A DNA stretch of 64,000 nucleotides from Kuschelorhynchus macadamiae. Taxonomy: Eukaryota > Arthropoda > Insecta > Coleoptera > Curculionidae. Within the stretch, counting starts at the first letter, position 1; every line of letters begins with the position of its first letter. Location of the stretch: positions 248,001-312,000 of the forward strand of contig JAUTXW010000871.1 in assembly GCA_030620095.1 (NCBI GenBank), written 5' to 3'. The position numbers and the translations under genes are program-made. Under the pieces are notes generated by a model, which had not been told where the DNA came from, did no database searches, and saw nothing but the letters and a program-made list of their open reading frames with translations. Below are positions 22,546 through 33,186 of the stretch, in pieces.

Positions 22546-23170
22546 GCTCTTAATAGCTGCTGAACTATGAACGCTGCTTAAATACCCTGCTAGTTCACCA
22601 ACAGATCTGAAGTTGGCCGTTCTCGGTGCTAACGCTACATTTTTGTCCGTAATACCTTCTATCATACTCTCCATTAAAAACTCGTCGTGAATCGATAAAT
22701 GTAGTTTATTTAATTTCGCAACTTTTTCAAAACAATAATCGCCCAAATTTTGTTTTGGCTGAGATACATAGTTCCCAGCAACAATTTTTCGAATTTTATT
22801 GTTCCGGGAGAATTAATTTGTAACTGTTCTTTAACACCTTCCCAATCCAACCCTGAAATGTGTGCAGTATCATACCTTTACGAGCATTACCACGTAACGT
22901 ACTTGTAGCTAACTTTAAAGTTAATAATGTATCCCAATTGTGATACGATAATTGTCAAATTTTACACGTTTGGATCAAATACAGGAATAACCGTTTCTTG
23001 ACAATGCTATGTACGTATGACATTCAATTACTACTACTAGCACTTATTTGTTGAGTGAGCCTATTTATTTTTTGTTTTAACCTCTTTATTTTCCTTTTAC
23101 TATGTCTGTCATCCTCTGAAGATGAAGATGAACTCGAAGAGCTCCTTCTCCTTGAACGTTTTTTACCCAT
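22546..23170 (-). pseudogene. gag remnant of the LTR element
   Basis: The ATG at 23,168-23,170 opens a 48-codon frame rich in Arg and Ser (MGKKRSRRR then nine Ser) followed by a charged, probably coiled-coil segment (KIKRLKQKINRL), ending in TGA at 23,024-23,026. After frameshifts, 22,746-22,534 reads LGDYCFEKVAKLNKL-type sequence with MESMIEGITD, the central domain of retrotransposon Gag. At least three frameshifts or stops separate these parts. No zinc knuckle is left because the deletion removes the 3' part. Confidence 0.65.
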
Positions 23171-23327
23171 TGTAAATTCTGATAACACTTAGGCACTTAA
23201 CTGATAATCCAATCACACTTTGTTTCTTTTTTAGTACCGAATTATGTACATCAGCAATTGCACAACTTTACAGTTTCTATACTATTTTTCACGCCGAACA
23301 CAGGTCGACAGGTTTATCCCGCCCGCT

Positions 23328-23332
23328 GCTAA

Positions 23333-23376
<44 letters not shown>

Positions 23377-23728
23377 AATTAAAGATATATTTTTAACTGT
23401 CTTTATATTACAGCTTTAAAATATGAGACTAACCTAGAGGCTTACGATCTTACAAAAAACGGAATAAGTATTTCTTTCAGTTCCTTAAACAAATTCTTCA
23501 ACACCATGATACGTAGTCTATGTTTATATTAACATCGTAAATCGAAACCGATAATAAAAAGTTGATTCAGGCTTCTTGTTACCAAAGCATATCGAACTGC
23601 CGTCTAAACTTTTTTTTCTTTTAAATAAATGCAGATGTTAATATATACAAACGATTTTACAAATGCGATGGATTATACAGAGGGTTTTATAAATAAGTAA
23701 CTTAGTGAAACTGGAAATTAAGGTTAGA
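23328..23728 (-). repeat. 5' LTR with (TA)n expansion
   Basis: Partner of the left LTR. The terminal dinucleotide on the element strand is TC instead of TG, and a (TA)19-type tract at 23,335-23,372 replaces the AT-rich terminal part of the other LTR. Confidence 0.7.
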
Positions 23729-23774
23729 TTACTATTTATGGAAACGGAATAACAAAAAGTCTTACTAAAATTTG

Positions 23775-24563
23775 TGGTGTGCATACATAGTTGAACCAAT
23801 TAAGAAATCATGGTTCTTGGGATTATACCGTGTCAAATTGGAATTATTATCCGGCCTTCGATTGCACGAGGCATCTTCAGGGATCTTTACTCCACGAGAT
23901 CTGAACACTGAATGAGCTCGAAGAGATTCAGGCGGGCTTTTATACCCGACTTGTGCTCGCCGAACCGTGACCCTGTGTTAAGATCGGTTTCCACGTGTGA
24001 TGTAGACCGTAACCATTATCTCTATTGAAATTTTTTGTATGTTTAAATATTTCAATAGATTCTCTAACTTTTCGTTTATAAAAACCTAGAACCGATGCTA
24101 GAACCTTGGTTTCCTTTACATTTATGAAATGGCCAGTGTTATGCTGGTGTTCAGCTACAGCAGATTGAACAATTTGTTTCTTTTTAATACATCGTTCGTG
24201 TTCCTTAAGTCTAGTTGATATTGAGCGTCCTGTTTCTCCCATATACACTTCTCCACAGGAGCAAGGAATTTTATATACTCCTTCTGTTTGGAAACGTACA
24301 AGATCTTTCGGGGATCGCAAGCATTGTCCAATCTTCTTATGTGTATTGAAGATTGTATGTATGTTGGACTGCCGAAGTAATCGTCCTATTTTGTCTGTAG
24401 TGCGATGTATGTAGGGAAGAACAACACTACCTAATGGTGGCTCCTTATCATTCTCCTTTGGCGGAGTTGGTTTACTATATCTTTTAATTGAACGCGTAAT
24501 ATCTTCAGTGCAATAGCCATTCCCTCTGAGAGCTTCGGTCAGTTTCGATGTTTCCGATGTTAA
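23775..24563 (-). pseudogene. Penelope-like element copy 1: GIY-YIG endonuclease end
   Basis: On the minus strand the copy starts at 24,563 within the region downstream of the RT active site and runs through the 126-codon frame 24,320-23,940. This contains VYKIPCSCGEVYMGETGRSI and STRLKEHE, with ENxDxxGHxI-like NTGHFINVKE after it. That is the GIY-YIG nuclease of PLEs (here VYKI...VYMG), which nicks the target. It ends past a hammerhead remnant at 23,851-23,885 from which GAAACGT has been deleted. The RT core is absent. It forms a near-perfect inverted pair with 24,897-25,635. Confidence 0.75.
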
Positions 24564-25635
24564 ACAATCTTCATCAGAAATGTAGTTTAGATATATATGT
24601 ACATGATACTTTTGTTGTTTGGCCTAATGGACAGGATAATCTCCTCATATTTCTGGACCACCTTAATCAGCAACATCATAATATCAAGTTCACGATGACA
24701 ATTGAATCTAATGGAACAATTCCCTTTCTAGATTTATGTGTTCAAAGGAAGGAAAATGGTACATTAGGACATTCTGTGTATAGAAAACCGACGCATACAA
24801 ATAGATACTTAAATGCAAATTCTCATCACTATCCAGCACAAAAGAAATCGGTTATTAACTCACTAGTATTCAGAGCTATTTCGATTTCTGATCTAGATTC
24901 TTTAACATCGGAAACATCGAAACTGACCGAATCTCTCAGAGGGAATGGCTATTGCACTGAAGATATAGCGCGTTCAATTAAAAGATATAGGAAACCAACT
25001 GTTGTCCTTCCCTACTTCGGCGGTCCAACATACGTACAATCTTCAATACACGTAAGAAGATTGGACAATGCTTGCGATCCTCGAAAGATCTTGTACCTTT
25101 CCAAACAGAAGGAGAATATAAAATTCCTTGCTCCTGTGGAGAAGTGTATGTGGGAGAAACAGGACCCTCAATATCAACTAGACTTAAGGAACATGAACGA
25201 TGTATTAAAAAGAAACAAATTGTTCAATCTGCTGTAGCTGAACACTAGCATAACACTGGCCATTTCATAAATGTAAAGGAAACCAAGGTTCTAGCATCGG
25301 TTCTAGGTTTTTATAAACGAAAAGTTAGAGATTCTATTGAAATATTTAAACATACAAAAAATTTCAATAGAGACACGGGTTACGGTCTACATCACACGTG
25401 GAGACCGATCTTAACGCAGGGTCACGGTTCGGCGAGCACAAGTCGGGTATAAAAGCCCGCCTGAATCTCTTCTAACTCATTCAGTGTTCAGATCTCGTGG
25501 AGTAAAGATCCCTGAAGATGCTTCATGCAATCGAAGGCGAAACGTCGGATAGTAATTCCAATTTGACACGGTCTAATCTCAAGAACCATGATTTCTTAAT
25601 AGACCAAAGCCGTGAAAGCTTCCGTTCTATGTTGA
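24564..25635 (+). pseudogene. Penelope-like element copy 2: RT end plus GIY-YIG endonuclease
   Basis: The 229-codon frame 24,548-25,237 reads YVHDTFVVWPNGQDNLL, IKFTMTIESNGTIPFLDL and YRKPTHTNRYLNANSHHYPA, the motif C and following regions of PLE reverse transcriptase. The active-site YVDD is YVHD, a lost catalytic Asp. After a frameshift near 25,110 the GIY-YIG nuclease continues to about 25,450 with one stop (at 25,246, inside AEH-x-HNTGHF). The 3' part ends after a hammerhead motif. The copy is 5'-truncated; its start abuts copy 1 head to head. Both defects make it non-autonomous. Confidence 0.8.
25508..25550 (+). ncRNA. hammerhead ribozyme motif of the PLE copy
   Basis: CTGAAGA at 25,512-25,518, GAAA at 25,539-25,542 and GTC at 25,544-25,546 form the conserved core. 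Helix I is ATCC/GGAT (25,508-25,511 with 25,547-25,550). Helix II is imperfect: four pairs between CTTC and GAAG, but two mismatches next to the core, so activity may be weakened. Helix III is minimal, as known for PLE hammerheads. The minus-strand partner copy keeps CTGAAGATGCCTCG but lacks GAAACGT. Confidence 0.65.
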
Positions 25636-25639
25636 ATAG

Positions 25640-26440
25640 TTGAACCGTTGATATAATTTTCCCCAAGCCGCCACTACCTTTAACCTTTTAAATATATATG
25701 TGAAATAAATATTCTAAAATCTAATAGTCTTTTAAAAACCTGCTTTGGATACTTTAAATTCAAAACTGCTTAGTTCAAGTTTTAAAGTAAAAAATAGCCT
25801 GCTCTCTGGAGATTACCTAATCGTATACTTGGCAGGTATCCTAAAAGCCGTACGCTAGGCATTTCTTTAAGGAGTAGTTCAATTTAAATAAGGCGAAGCT
25901 TAAGTGCAATTTAGAATCCATTTATCAAGTCAAGGGGCTTTATATCAACAGGTTTTGTTGGGCTCTCCTAGAAAGCGCCCGATGTTTTGATAGTTAAGAG
26001 TTAAGTGGATTCCGCACTGCTGCCAAAACTGTGTAACGTTGACAGCTTAAGTTAAGAGTGTTAACTAAGGTTTTACTTGCCGCCTTCCTTAGCAAACTGG
26101 TCTCTATACACAACAATATTGTTATTGTATAGTAAACTGGTCCCAAAAAGTGTAGCATGTTATACCGAACCCGAAACTTCAAGGACTTTTAGCTTTAATA
26201 AAACAAGACTTATTTTATTAATACCGGAATTTAAATGACGTTTTGTGTCTTTTAACGGACCTTATAGTCCAAGAGACCACTGCAAAATTTTAGGTAGCAT
26301 CCAACATATGGATAATTTGTGATTTATAGGATAGTGAATATGCAAGAATAAATAAAACCGCTGGTTTTTCGTATTTTTTCTGGCCTCAATGTTCTGAAGA
26401 GGGACGATTTGAGTAATCGAAAGTTTATTATATTAAATGC
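25640..26440. other. no recognisable gene
   Basis: AT-rich; short minus-strand frame at 25,994-26,182 without motifs. Nothing structural seen. Confidence 0.4.
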
Positions 26441-26444
26441 CACA

Positions 26445-26690
26445 CTACCAGATCTTTGAAAATGCTCCAGAAGCTCTTTTTTCATGTTGGCGTCGCTCGG
26501 GATACCGTTGTTGATACAATATTTTCGCTAATAGCGTATTCTTCTCAATAGCTTCATTTATTAAAACCTTAGAGAAAGAATAAAAATACAGCTCATTATT
26601 TACATATTTAGCTACTGCCAAGATTACCTCACAGTATAAGGTCGATCGTACGACGATGCCAAGTCTAGCCAGGAACACTAATATTTATAC
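26445..26690 (-). pseudogene. possible N-terminal (DUF4817-like) remnant of a DD41D-type transposase
   Basis: A 77-codon frame ends with NTLLAKILYQQRYPERRQHE and RASGAFSKIW. The pattern A-xx-Y-xxRYPxRRxPxxxxFxxL is that of the N-terminal helix-turn-helix (DUF4817) of the transposases at 30.0, 54.0 and 58.3 kb (for example LASRVYAVRYPDAEKKPRPE). Only this piece is visible. Similarity is short, so the call is tentative. Confidence 0.4.
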
Positions 26691-26699
26691 CAAATTATA

Positions 26700-28970
26700 T
26701 TACGGTGAATATGTTTAAACATGATGCAATACAATTTTCATACAAAGAATAGTAATGCATTTCCAGTATTAGTTTCTAAGCAGTATAAAGAAATTACTTT
26801 TATTGCAAAATAGTAAAATCAAACTAAAATACCCAAAGTCTCAGATCAGATTTCACCAGTAACAAGAGTTTTAGTTAGCTACGGCAAACCCGATCGACAA
26901 CTCCACTTATTAGACCATACCACTTTCATTGACAAGAGATCCTTGTTGTAAAAAAGTATAATAGTCTACAGTAAACATTGTAACAGGGTCACGTGACCGG
27001 TGTGGCTTAAAAATCAATAGCGGGTCGTGGAACTACAATAAATTTTAACTTTAAAGAAATTAATTTCCTAAAAAATATTGTATTAGATACCAAGCTTTTC
27101 TTAGCGTCACTACTGCATGTGTTTTAAGTTTTATTTACTTTATCTTGGCCATTGCGAAACTAGAAGATTTAGTTGTAAAAATTTTTTTTTAATCACTAAG
27201 TAAAGAGCAAGATTTCCTTTTCCAGGAGACATGTCTAATGGAAGATACCTTATTCACTTATTTTGGGTCACATGACGTATTGACCAATCCAGTTCAATTT
27301 AATAGAACGTTTATTTCGTCGGGGGTCATGTGAGAATCTTCAGAAGCAAAATGATACAAAAAAGACTCTGAGGTGATTTTTTTGCCGATTACAATAGTTT
27401 TTCCTATCACAGAATTAAAATAATTATAGAATATACCTATACTATATTAAAATAGTCAAATAGTGTCTCACGCTCAAAAAACGTACTGCGATTTCGAAAA
27501 TCACTAGATTTTGGATGAAATTAGGTGAAATAATAAAAGTTTCGGATGATTTCGCGCCTTTTTTTTAATTTTCACTTGAGTTGGGCCAATTTTGTATATA
27601 AGTGTTGTCAGGTAAACGAATTTAAATGGTGATTCTTTGGGTATTAAAAGTAAAAATGTGTTCGTAAACATGTTCTAAACTGGTTAGAATTTAAGATTTA
27701 GGATTTTGAAAGTTAAAAAAAAATCTTTTGTTTTTTAAATTTTAGCTATTAACATGGAAAAAAACAATATGACAATTGCTATTCTATTTGTATCTAATAG
27801 CGCTAGATTTTTTTTACTTTCCTCGCCGTATTGGCGCCGCCATTTTGGTTTTCTAAACGTTGACTAAAAAAATCGGATTTTTTATATTCCAAAGTGTATG
27901 CATGTCAAATTTAAAAATAATCGGTAATGGAAGTGCAGAAAAATCCATTACAAGATTTGAACCAGACATACAAACATACAATCAGATGAATAGGAAGCCA
28001 ATAAAAGCGCGCTAAAAGCATTTTTAAGATGGTGATCAGGTTTAAGATGACATTGTCAACAACTGAACAAATAATTTTTCTAGATATCTATACTATAACT
28101 AAAAACTAAAGTTTAATAATATATACATAACTAATTTCCTTTTAAACTTACCTAACTTAATGGTTTGATTTCAGACAGTGAAGTAGAGAACGATTATTTC
28201 TTTGAAGTTTGTAAAAATACCTATTTGCCTCATTAAGGATTAGGCAAGAATTTTTCTTTTTGTCAACGATATTAAAGCATGGCCCATTTCTTCATTTTCG
28301 TACATCAAATATTTTAACAGGTCGTCATTTTGTTTCGCCATATTGAATTCATACCAATATTTTACCAGTTTTTTTTTAAATCAGACGTAATTTTTGTGGA
28401 AAATTAAATAAAATGAAAGTTAATCGAGTAAGTGGATTAGCTATATCGGAATAGACCGACCGATCGACAGTAATGGAAAAACATGAGGATCTGTTAATGA
28501 TATTTCCTTATGCGGGAAGTGAAAACTCACGCCGTCACTGGCATTGGTCAACAAATGGCCACTCCTTGGGCATGGGCCATCCCCACTTCTTGTTTTATCG
28601 TAAACATTGGTCGATAGAATGTGAAAAATAACGTGATTTATGAATGAGTTGTGATCTCTACTTTAATTCTTACTCTAAGATTAAAACCATATCAACCATC
28701 TCGTCTTGTAAAAAAATCATTATTTAAATTTGAAACTAAACTATATTATACAGTGTTTACAACAGTAATTTTTGCCACTGACAAATAAATTGAAAGAACT
28801 TTTTTCAAACACTACTACTTTGACGTATAATTTATCTTTAATAAACATAGCTAACTAGATTTCAACGATACAATTAATCAAAATGAATATATCGCAAAAA
28901 CTATTAGAGATAGTTATAAGATCACATTAATAAAAGTGAAAAAGGACTAATAACGGAACATGATAGGATA
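26700..28970. other. no gene; dispersed-repeat pieces
   Basis: AT-rich. At 27,935-27,970 the block AAAAATCCATTACAAGATTT and GAACCAGACAT recurs inverted at 40,920-40,955. At 28,315-28,480 there are family X-like blocks (GTCATTTTGTTTCGCCAT, ATACCAATATTTTACCAG, GACCGACCGATCGACAG). No coding region is supported. Confidence 0.45.
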
Positions 28971-28978
28971 GTTAGATA

Positions 28979-29050
28979 CAGGGTGTGCCATTTAAAAAAT
29001 CAAAAGAAAATTAGTTTCAAATTTATATTTTCCGCCAACACCCTGTATAA
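28979..29050. repeat. 72-bp module with CAGGGTGT...ACACCCTGTA ends
   Basis: Starts ACAGGGTGTGCCATTTAAAA and ends CGCCAACACCCTGTATAA. It has the same terminal sequences as the modules inside the arms of elements A and B, but stands alone 230 bp left of element A. Confidence 0.6.
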
Positions 29051-30036
29051 AATTATTAGGTCTGCGGTTATCTAAACTCTTAGTTAAACATTTATCTTCT
29101 TTGATACAATTTTTCTTTATTGAAGTCGCTGTAGGTTAGACGTTATAGCAGTTTATGGAGAACCATGTTTTTTTTTTAATTTAGATATTTTTTGATTAAT
29201 TTGACGTCAAAATAAAACGCAAAACCAAACATGGTGTTATATGGAGATTTTCTTAGGAAATCCAAATATTTCTAATTATACAGGGTTATTCACGCAACCC
29301 GTTCATTAAAAGTTTTTGATGATGCCATTTAGATAAAAATTTCAAATTTTGGGATTAAGGTAAGGTCAAGGGGTACTTTTTTTTTGAAATATTGTCAACT
29401 TCCTGTCCCTTCCGGTTTAACCGGAAGTTATTATCAACTTGCTTATTTTAAATCAAACACCCTGTATTTTGTGATATTTTTGGATTCTACGGAGAATTTT
29501 AATGCTATTTTATGTAGCATGTCCTATACCTAGGTTTAAGCGTTTTTAAGATAGTTGACCTTGAACCGAAAATGAGCCTTCGGGGTACCAAATTTTAAAA
29601 TCTCATATTTTTGTAAGTTTTGAAGATATAATCTTCATATTTTGCAGACGATCGGTAAATAATCTTAGGTTTCTATTTTTTTTATTGAATTTCTCTATTT
29701 TTATACAGGGTGTCCTAAATTCAGCGGCAAACATTCACATATTCAAAGCCGCTAAAGTTCTTTTTTTTTTAAATGGGACACCCTATAACTTTATGCACTT
29801 TCAGATGTAGAATTTAATTTTCTATCGAACTGTATTAAGGTTCCCTATACCTATTCGTAACCATTTTCGAAATAATTGGTTTTTATAAAAATATCGTATG
29901 TATTTGCTTAAATGTTTACATGTTCCAATGGTGAGCCATGGAAAAACAATTGAGATCCAATATCCAATATGACAGATGATTAGTATGCGTTATTTATCGA
30001 AAGCTGTCAGTGATAAACTAAATCTTCTAAATCGAA

Positions 30037-31098
30037 ATGGAAGAATACTCAAACGCTGATATTCTCAATCTATTTTATATTCATGGAGAATGTTATAAAA
30101 TTTTGGAGAGAACGTGTCGTGTGTTTAATGAACGCCACCCTGATTTGCCGCCAATGAACAAGTCAAAATTCAAGAGGATTGAAACGAACTTTTTGGGTTT
30201 TGGCAAGGTTAAAGTTACAAAAAATGTTCCGAAACCAGTGACAAATGCCGAGGATAACGTAATAAACACATTAGCTTATTTCCACGCAAACCCGCAAAGT
30301 TCAATACCATCTGCAGAAAACGATTTTGGAATTTCTTCTTCATCTGTCCAAAGAATCTTGAGCGAACATCATATGCACCCTTATTCCTTCCAAAACGTGC
30401 AAGCCTTGAGACCTGGTGATGACGTCCGACGAGTAGAATTTTGCGAATTCATGTTTTTGAAAATTCAAGAGGACCCTCAATTCCTTTCAAAAATATTTTG
30501 GACCGATGAAGCGAAATTTTCTAGAGGGGGAATAACAAATAGAAGAAACGAACATTTCTGGGCAGCAGAAAATCCGCACGCTTTACGCGAAACGCGTTCT
30601 CAAGAGTGGTTTAGCTTCAATGTTTTCGGTATAGTATTAAATGATCAGGTGCGGTACTGTATTTATGAAGACTATTTAAACAAAGATAAGTATTTGGAAA
30701 TTCTACGATGGACGGTTTCTGAATTTATAGAAGAAATTCCTATTGGTGAGCTGCAAAATTTTTGGTATCAATTAGATGGGACACCAGCACATAATTCCGC
30801 TGCAGTTTATCTCCAATTATCTCGAATTTTTGAAGATCGCTGGATTGGTCCCAATGGCCCTTGGAGATGGCCCCCGCGATCTCCTGATTTAACACCCCTA
30901 GACTTTTATTTATGGGGATTTATCAAAGGGAAAGTCTATGCTTCCCCAGTAAATAACCAACAAGATTTACTGGACAGGATACGAACAGCTTTTGCCGAAT
31001 TAGAAAACGGAAAAATTCAACGGGCCACAGCAACTGTACAAAGAAGAATTGAAATGTGTCTTCAAATGAACGGACAGCATATAGAACATTTGTTATAA
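30037..31098 (+). CDS. transposase of element A, intact DD41D type
   Basis: 353 codons from an ATG in context TCGAAATGG, no interruptions. N-terminal DUF4817-like helix-turn-helix (residues 5-65: ILNLFYIHGECYKILERTC, MNKSKFKRIETNF); second helix-turn-helix at about 85-125 (SSIPSAENDFGISSSSVQRI). The DDE_3 nuclease follows: D157 in FWTDEAKF, D247 in YQLDGTPAHN and D289 in RSPDLTPLDFYLWG. The spacing between the last two is 41 residues, hence DD41D, against 34 in classical mariner. It would cut at the terminal repeats and integrate at TA. Complete length and intact residues suggest recent or possible activity. The first 65 codons lie inside the left inverted repeat. Confidence 0.9.
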   Translation: MEEYSNADILNLFYIHGECYKILERTCRVFNERHPDLPPMNKSKFKRIETNFLGFGKVKVTKNVPKPVTNAEDNVINTLAYFHANPQSSIPSAENDFGISSSSVQRILSEHHMHPYSFQNVQALRPGDDVRRVEFCEFMFLKIQEDPQFLSKIFWTDEAKFSRGGITNRRNEHFWAAENPHALRETRSQEWFSFNVFGIVLNDQVRYCIYEDYLNKDKYLEILRWTVSEFIEEIPIGELQNFWYQLDGTPAHNSAAVYLQLSRIFEDRWIGPNGPWRWPPRSPDLTPLDFYLWGFIKGKVYASPVNNQQDLLDRIRTAFAELENGKIQRATATVQRRIEMCLQMNGQHIEHLL

Positions 31099-31204
31099 TT
31101 CAATTTTATTATTTTATTTATTTATTGTTGATTGTTAGATTGCTATAATTTTTAAGTTCACTAAAACAAGCTTAGTAGATATGGTTAAAAATAATGTAAA
31201 CAAT

Positions 31205-32075
31205 TTATTGTAAACAATTTACATTTTTTATAACTTTAACATTTCCGAAACGAAAAAATTTCGTTTCAATCCTCTTCAATTTTCTCTTGTTCATTGGCGA
31301 TAAATGAGGATGTTTTTCAGTAAAAACATGGCACATTCTCTCCAATATTTGGTAACATTCTCCGCGAATATAAAATAAATTGAGAGTATCAGCTTTTGAG
31401 TGTTATTTTATTTTAATTTAAAAGTTTCAAATCAGCTGTCATGTTGAATAGAAAAGCACAACAATTGTTTTTCCATGGCTTACTAAGGGAAGGTGTAAGC
31501 ATTTAGCAAATACATATGATAGTTTAATAAAAACCTGATTATTTCGAAAATTGTTACGAATAGGTATAGGGAACCTTAATGCAGTTCGATAAAAAATTAA
31601 ATTCTACATTTGATAGTGCATAAAGTTACAGGGTGTACTATTTAAAAAAACGGACTTTAGCGGCTTTGAAAAAGTGAATGTTTGCCGCTGAATTTAGGAC
31701 ACCCTCTATAAAAATAGACAAATTCACAAACAAAAGACAAAACTTACAAAAATATGAGATTTTAAAATTTGGTACCCCGAAGGCTCATTTTTCAAGGTCA
31801 AGTATCTTAAGAACGCTTGAACCTAGGTATAGGACATGCTACATAAAATAGCATTAAAATTCTCCGTAGAATTCAAAAATATCATAAAATACAGGGTGTT
31901 CTATTTAAAATAAGCAAGTTGATACCAACTTCTGGTTAAACCGGAAGTGACAGGAAGTTGAAAATATTTCAAAAAAGAATTACCCCTTGACCTTACCTTA
32001 ATCCCAAAATTTGAAATTTTTATCTAAATGGCATCATCAAAAACTTTTAATGAACGGGTTGCGTGAATAACCCTG
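31205..32075 (-). repeat. right inverted arm of element A, including an inverted copy of the gene start
   Basis: Reading inward from 32,075 on the minus strand it repeats the left arm, then the 5' leader, then codons 5-66 of the transposase. The copy of the coding part (31,402 to 31,205) is open for 65 codons up to a TAA. Of 62 alignable residues, 43 are identical to the main protein, for example LNLFYIRGECYQILER against LNLFYIHGECYKILER. The original ATG is eroded. Confidence 0.8.
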
Positions 32076-32089
32076 TATATGGTGTCCGA

Positions 32090-33186
32090 ATTAAAAAAAA
32101 ATCAATTGTTGGATGCTTCACTTTTGTGAAATACCCCGTATAATCAGAAATATTTGTAAATTGTAGACTTCTTTTTGATATCTACTTTCATAAAAAAAAT
32201 TCAAAATTATTGTGACGCTATTGCGCCACCTTGTATAAAATGCTAAATAAATTAAAATATCTTACTTGTTGTAAATGCCAAAGAAAAGAGTAATTTAATT
32301 TGGAACATCCCCTCAAAATTGATTTCTTCGATTTCACATTAAGAATTAAAACAATATTGTTTTTATTTGGCTTTTTAGAAAACTTCTTCTGAATACTGTA
32401 GAAAACTCTTCTTTTCCCTAATAAAAGCAGGCTGCCAGAATTGAGAAAAGCTAAGACAAATAATAAATTAAGGAATGCAATATAGCCTATGATCACCCGT
32501 CATATTGATTAATAGACTTAATGAAGCGAAAGCTGCAAAAACCTAAAAATACTCAAAAGATGGTTTCGCTTTATCATGCTTTCATATAATGGCAAGTTTT
32601 CTTTAACATTTATTATATGAGAGCCTCAATATGTCACGTATATTAACAGAATAGAAGCCGCATGGAACCGATTTGTCAGGATTATTGCAACCATTGTACT
32701 GTGGCAGTTATATAAGAAAGATAAAAGTAACGCTTAAACTTAATATTGCGACTTTTTTTTCTGTAAAAGATGACGCATGTTAATAATAATGTAGTTGAAT
32801 TCTCACACAACATTTCGAAATTTTGTTCTAAACATCGCGTGATACTGTTTATTTCAATAACATGTTAAAGAAATAAATCGACTCCTAAATGATCCTTTAA
32901 TTTAGCTACACATTACTGAGGAGTTAAATTTAAATAAAATGCATCGTGTGCACACTGGCCGACAAGATTTTTCTAACACAGGCCAGCTCATTATTTTCAC
33001 AATGGAAATACCCTCACAATAATAAAACAAATATTTGGAAAGCTCTAATACGTACCAATTTTTAGTAGCCTAATTAGAACCTTTTATATTGGCAGGTAAA
33101 CAATTTTATTGTGGGGCGGTTAAAATGGGTCCATTTTACAACGGAAAAATTACCTTGGGTTGTTTACAACATTGGACATAAAATAA
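32090..33186. other. no recognisable gene
   Basis: AT-rich, with a short minus-strand frame at 32,218-32,496 that shows no motif. The first 70 bp contain a GGTGTCCG...ACCCCGTATA module related to the arm modules. Confidence 0.4.

Larger units (their letters stand above)
20936..23728 (-). mobile_element. internally deleted Ty3/gypsy-type LTR retrotransposon
   Basis: Direct LTRs (20,936-21,323 and 23,328-23,728) bound 2 kb of internal sequence read on the minus strand: a gag start, broken gag, then directly the end of integrase. Protease, reverse transcriptase, RNase H and most of integrase are gone. The junction is at about 22,545, where gag switches to the integrase motif TPRVNGQCERVNRT. TTAC flanks both ends (20,932-20,935 and 23,729-23,732), fitting a 4-bp target duplication. 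I could not identify a clear primer-binding site next to the 5' LTR. Confidence 0.8.
29281..32075 (+). mobile_element. DD41D-type Tc1/mariner element A with very long inverted repeats
   Basis: Bounded by TACAGGGTTATTCACGCAAC at the left and its complement GTTGCGTGAATAACCCTGTA at the right, each with a TA immediately outside CAGGG/CCCTG, as expected for the TA target of this superfamily. The inverted repeat continues inward for about 950 bp (29,281-30,230 with 31,205-32,075), past the ATG of the transposase. Similarity between arms is about 80% by eye. Outside the tips, CAAATATTTCT-ATTATAC is also repeated inverted (29,262 and 32,132-32,155), so a second outer end on the right cannot be excluded. 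Confidence 0.8.
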
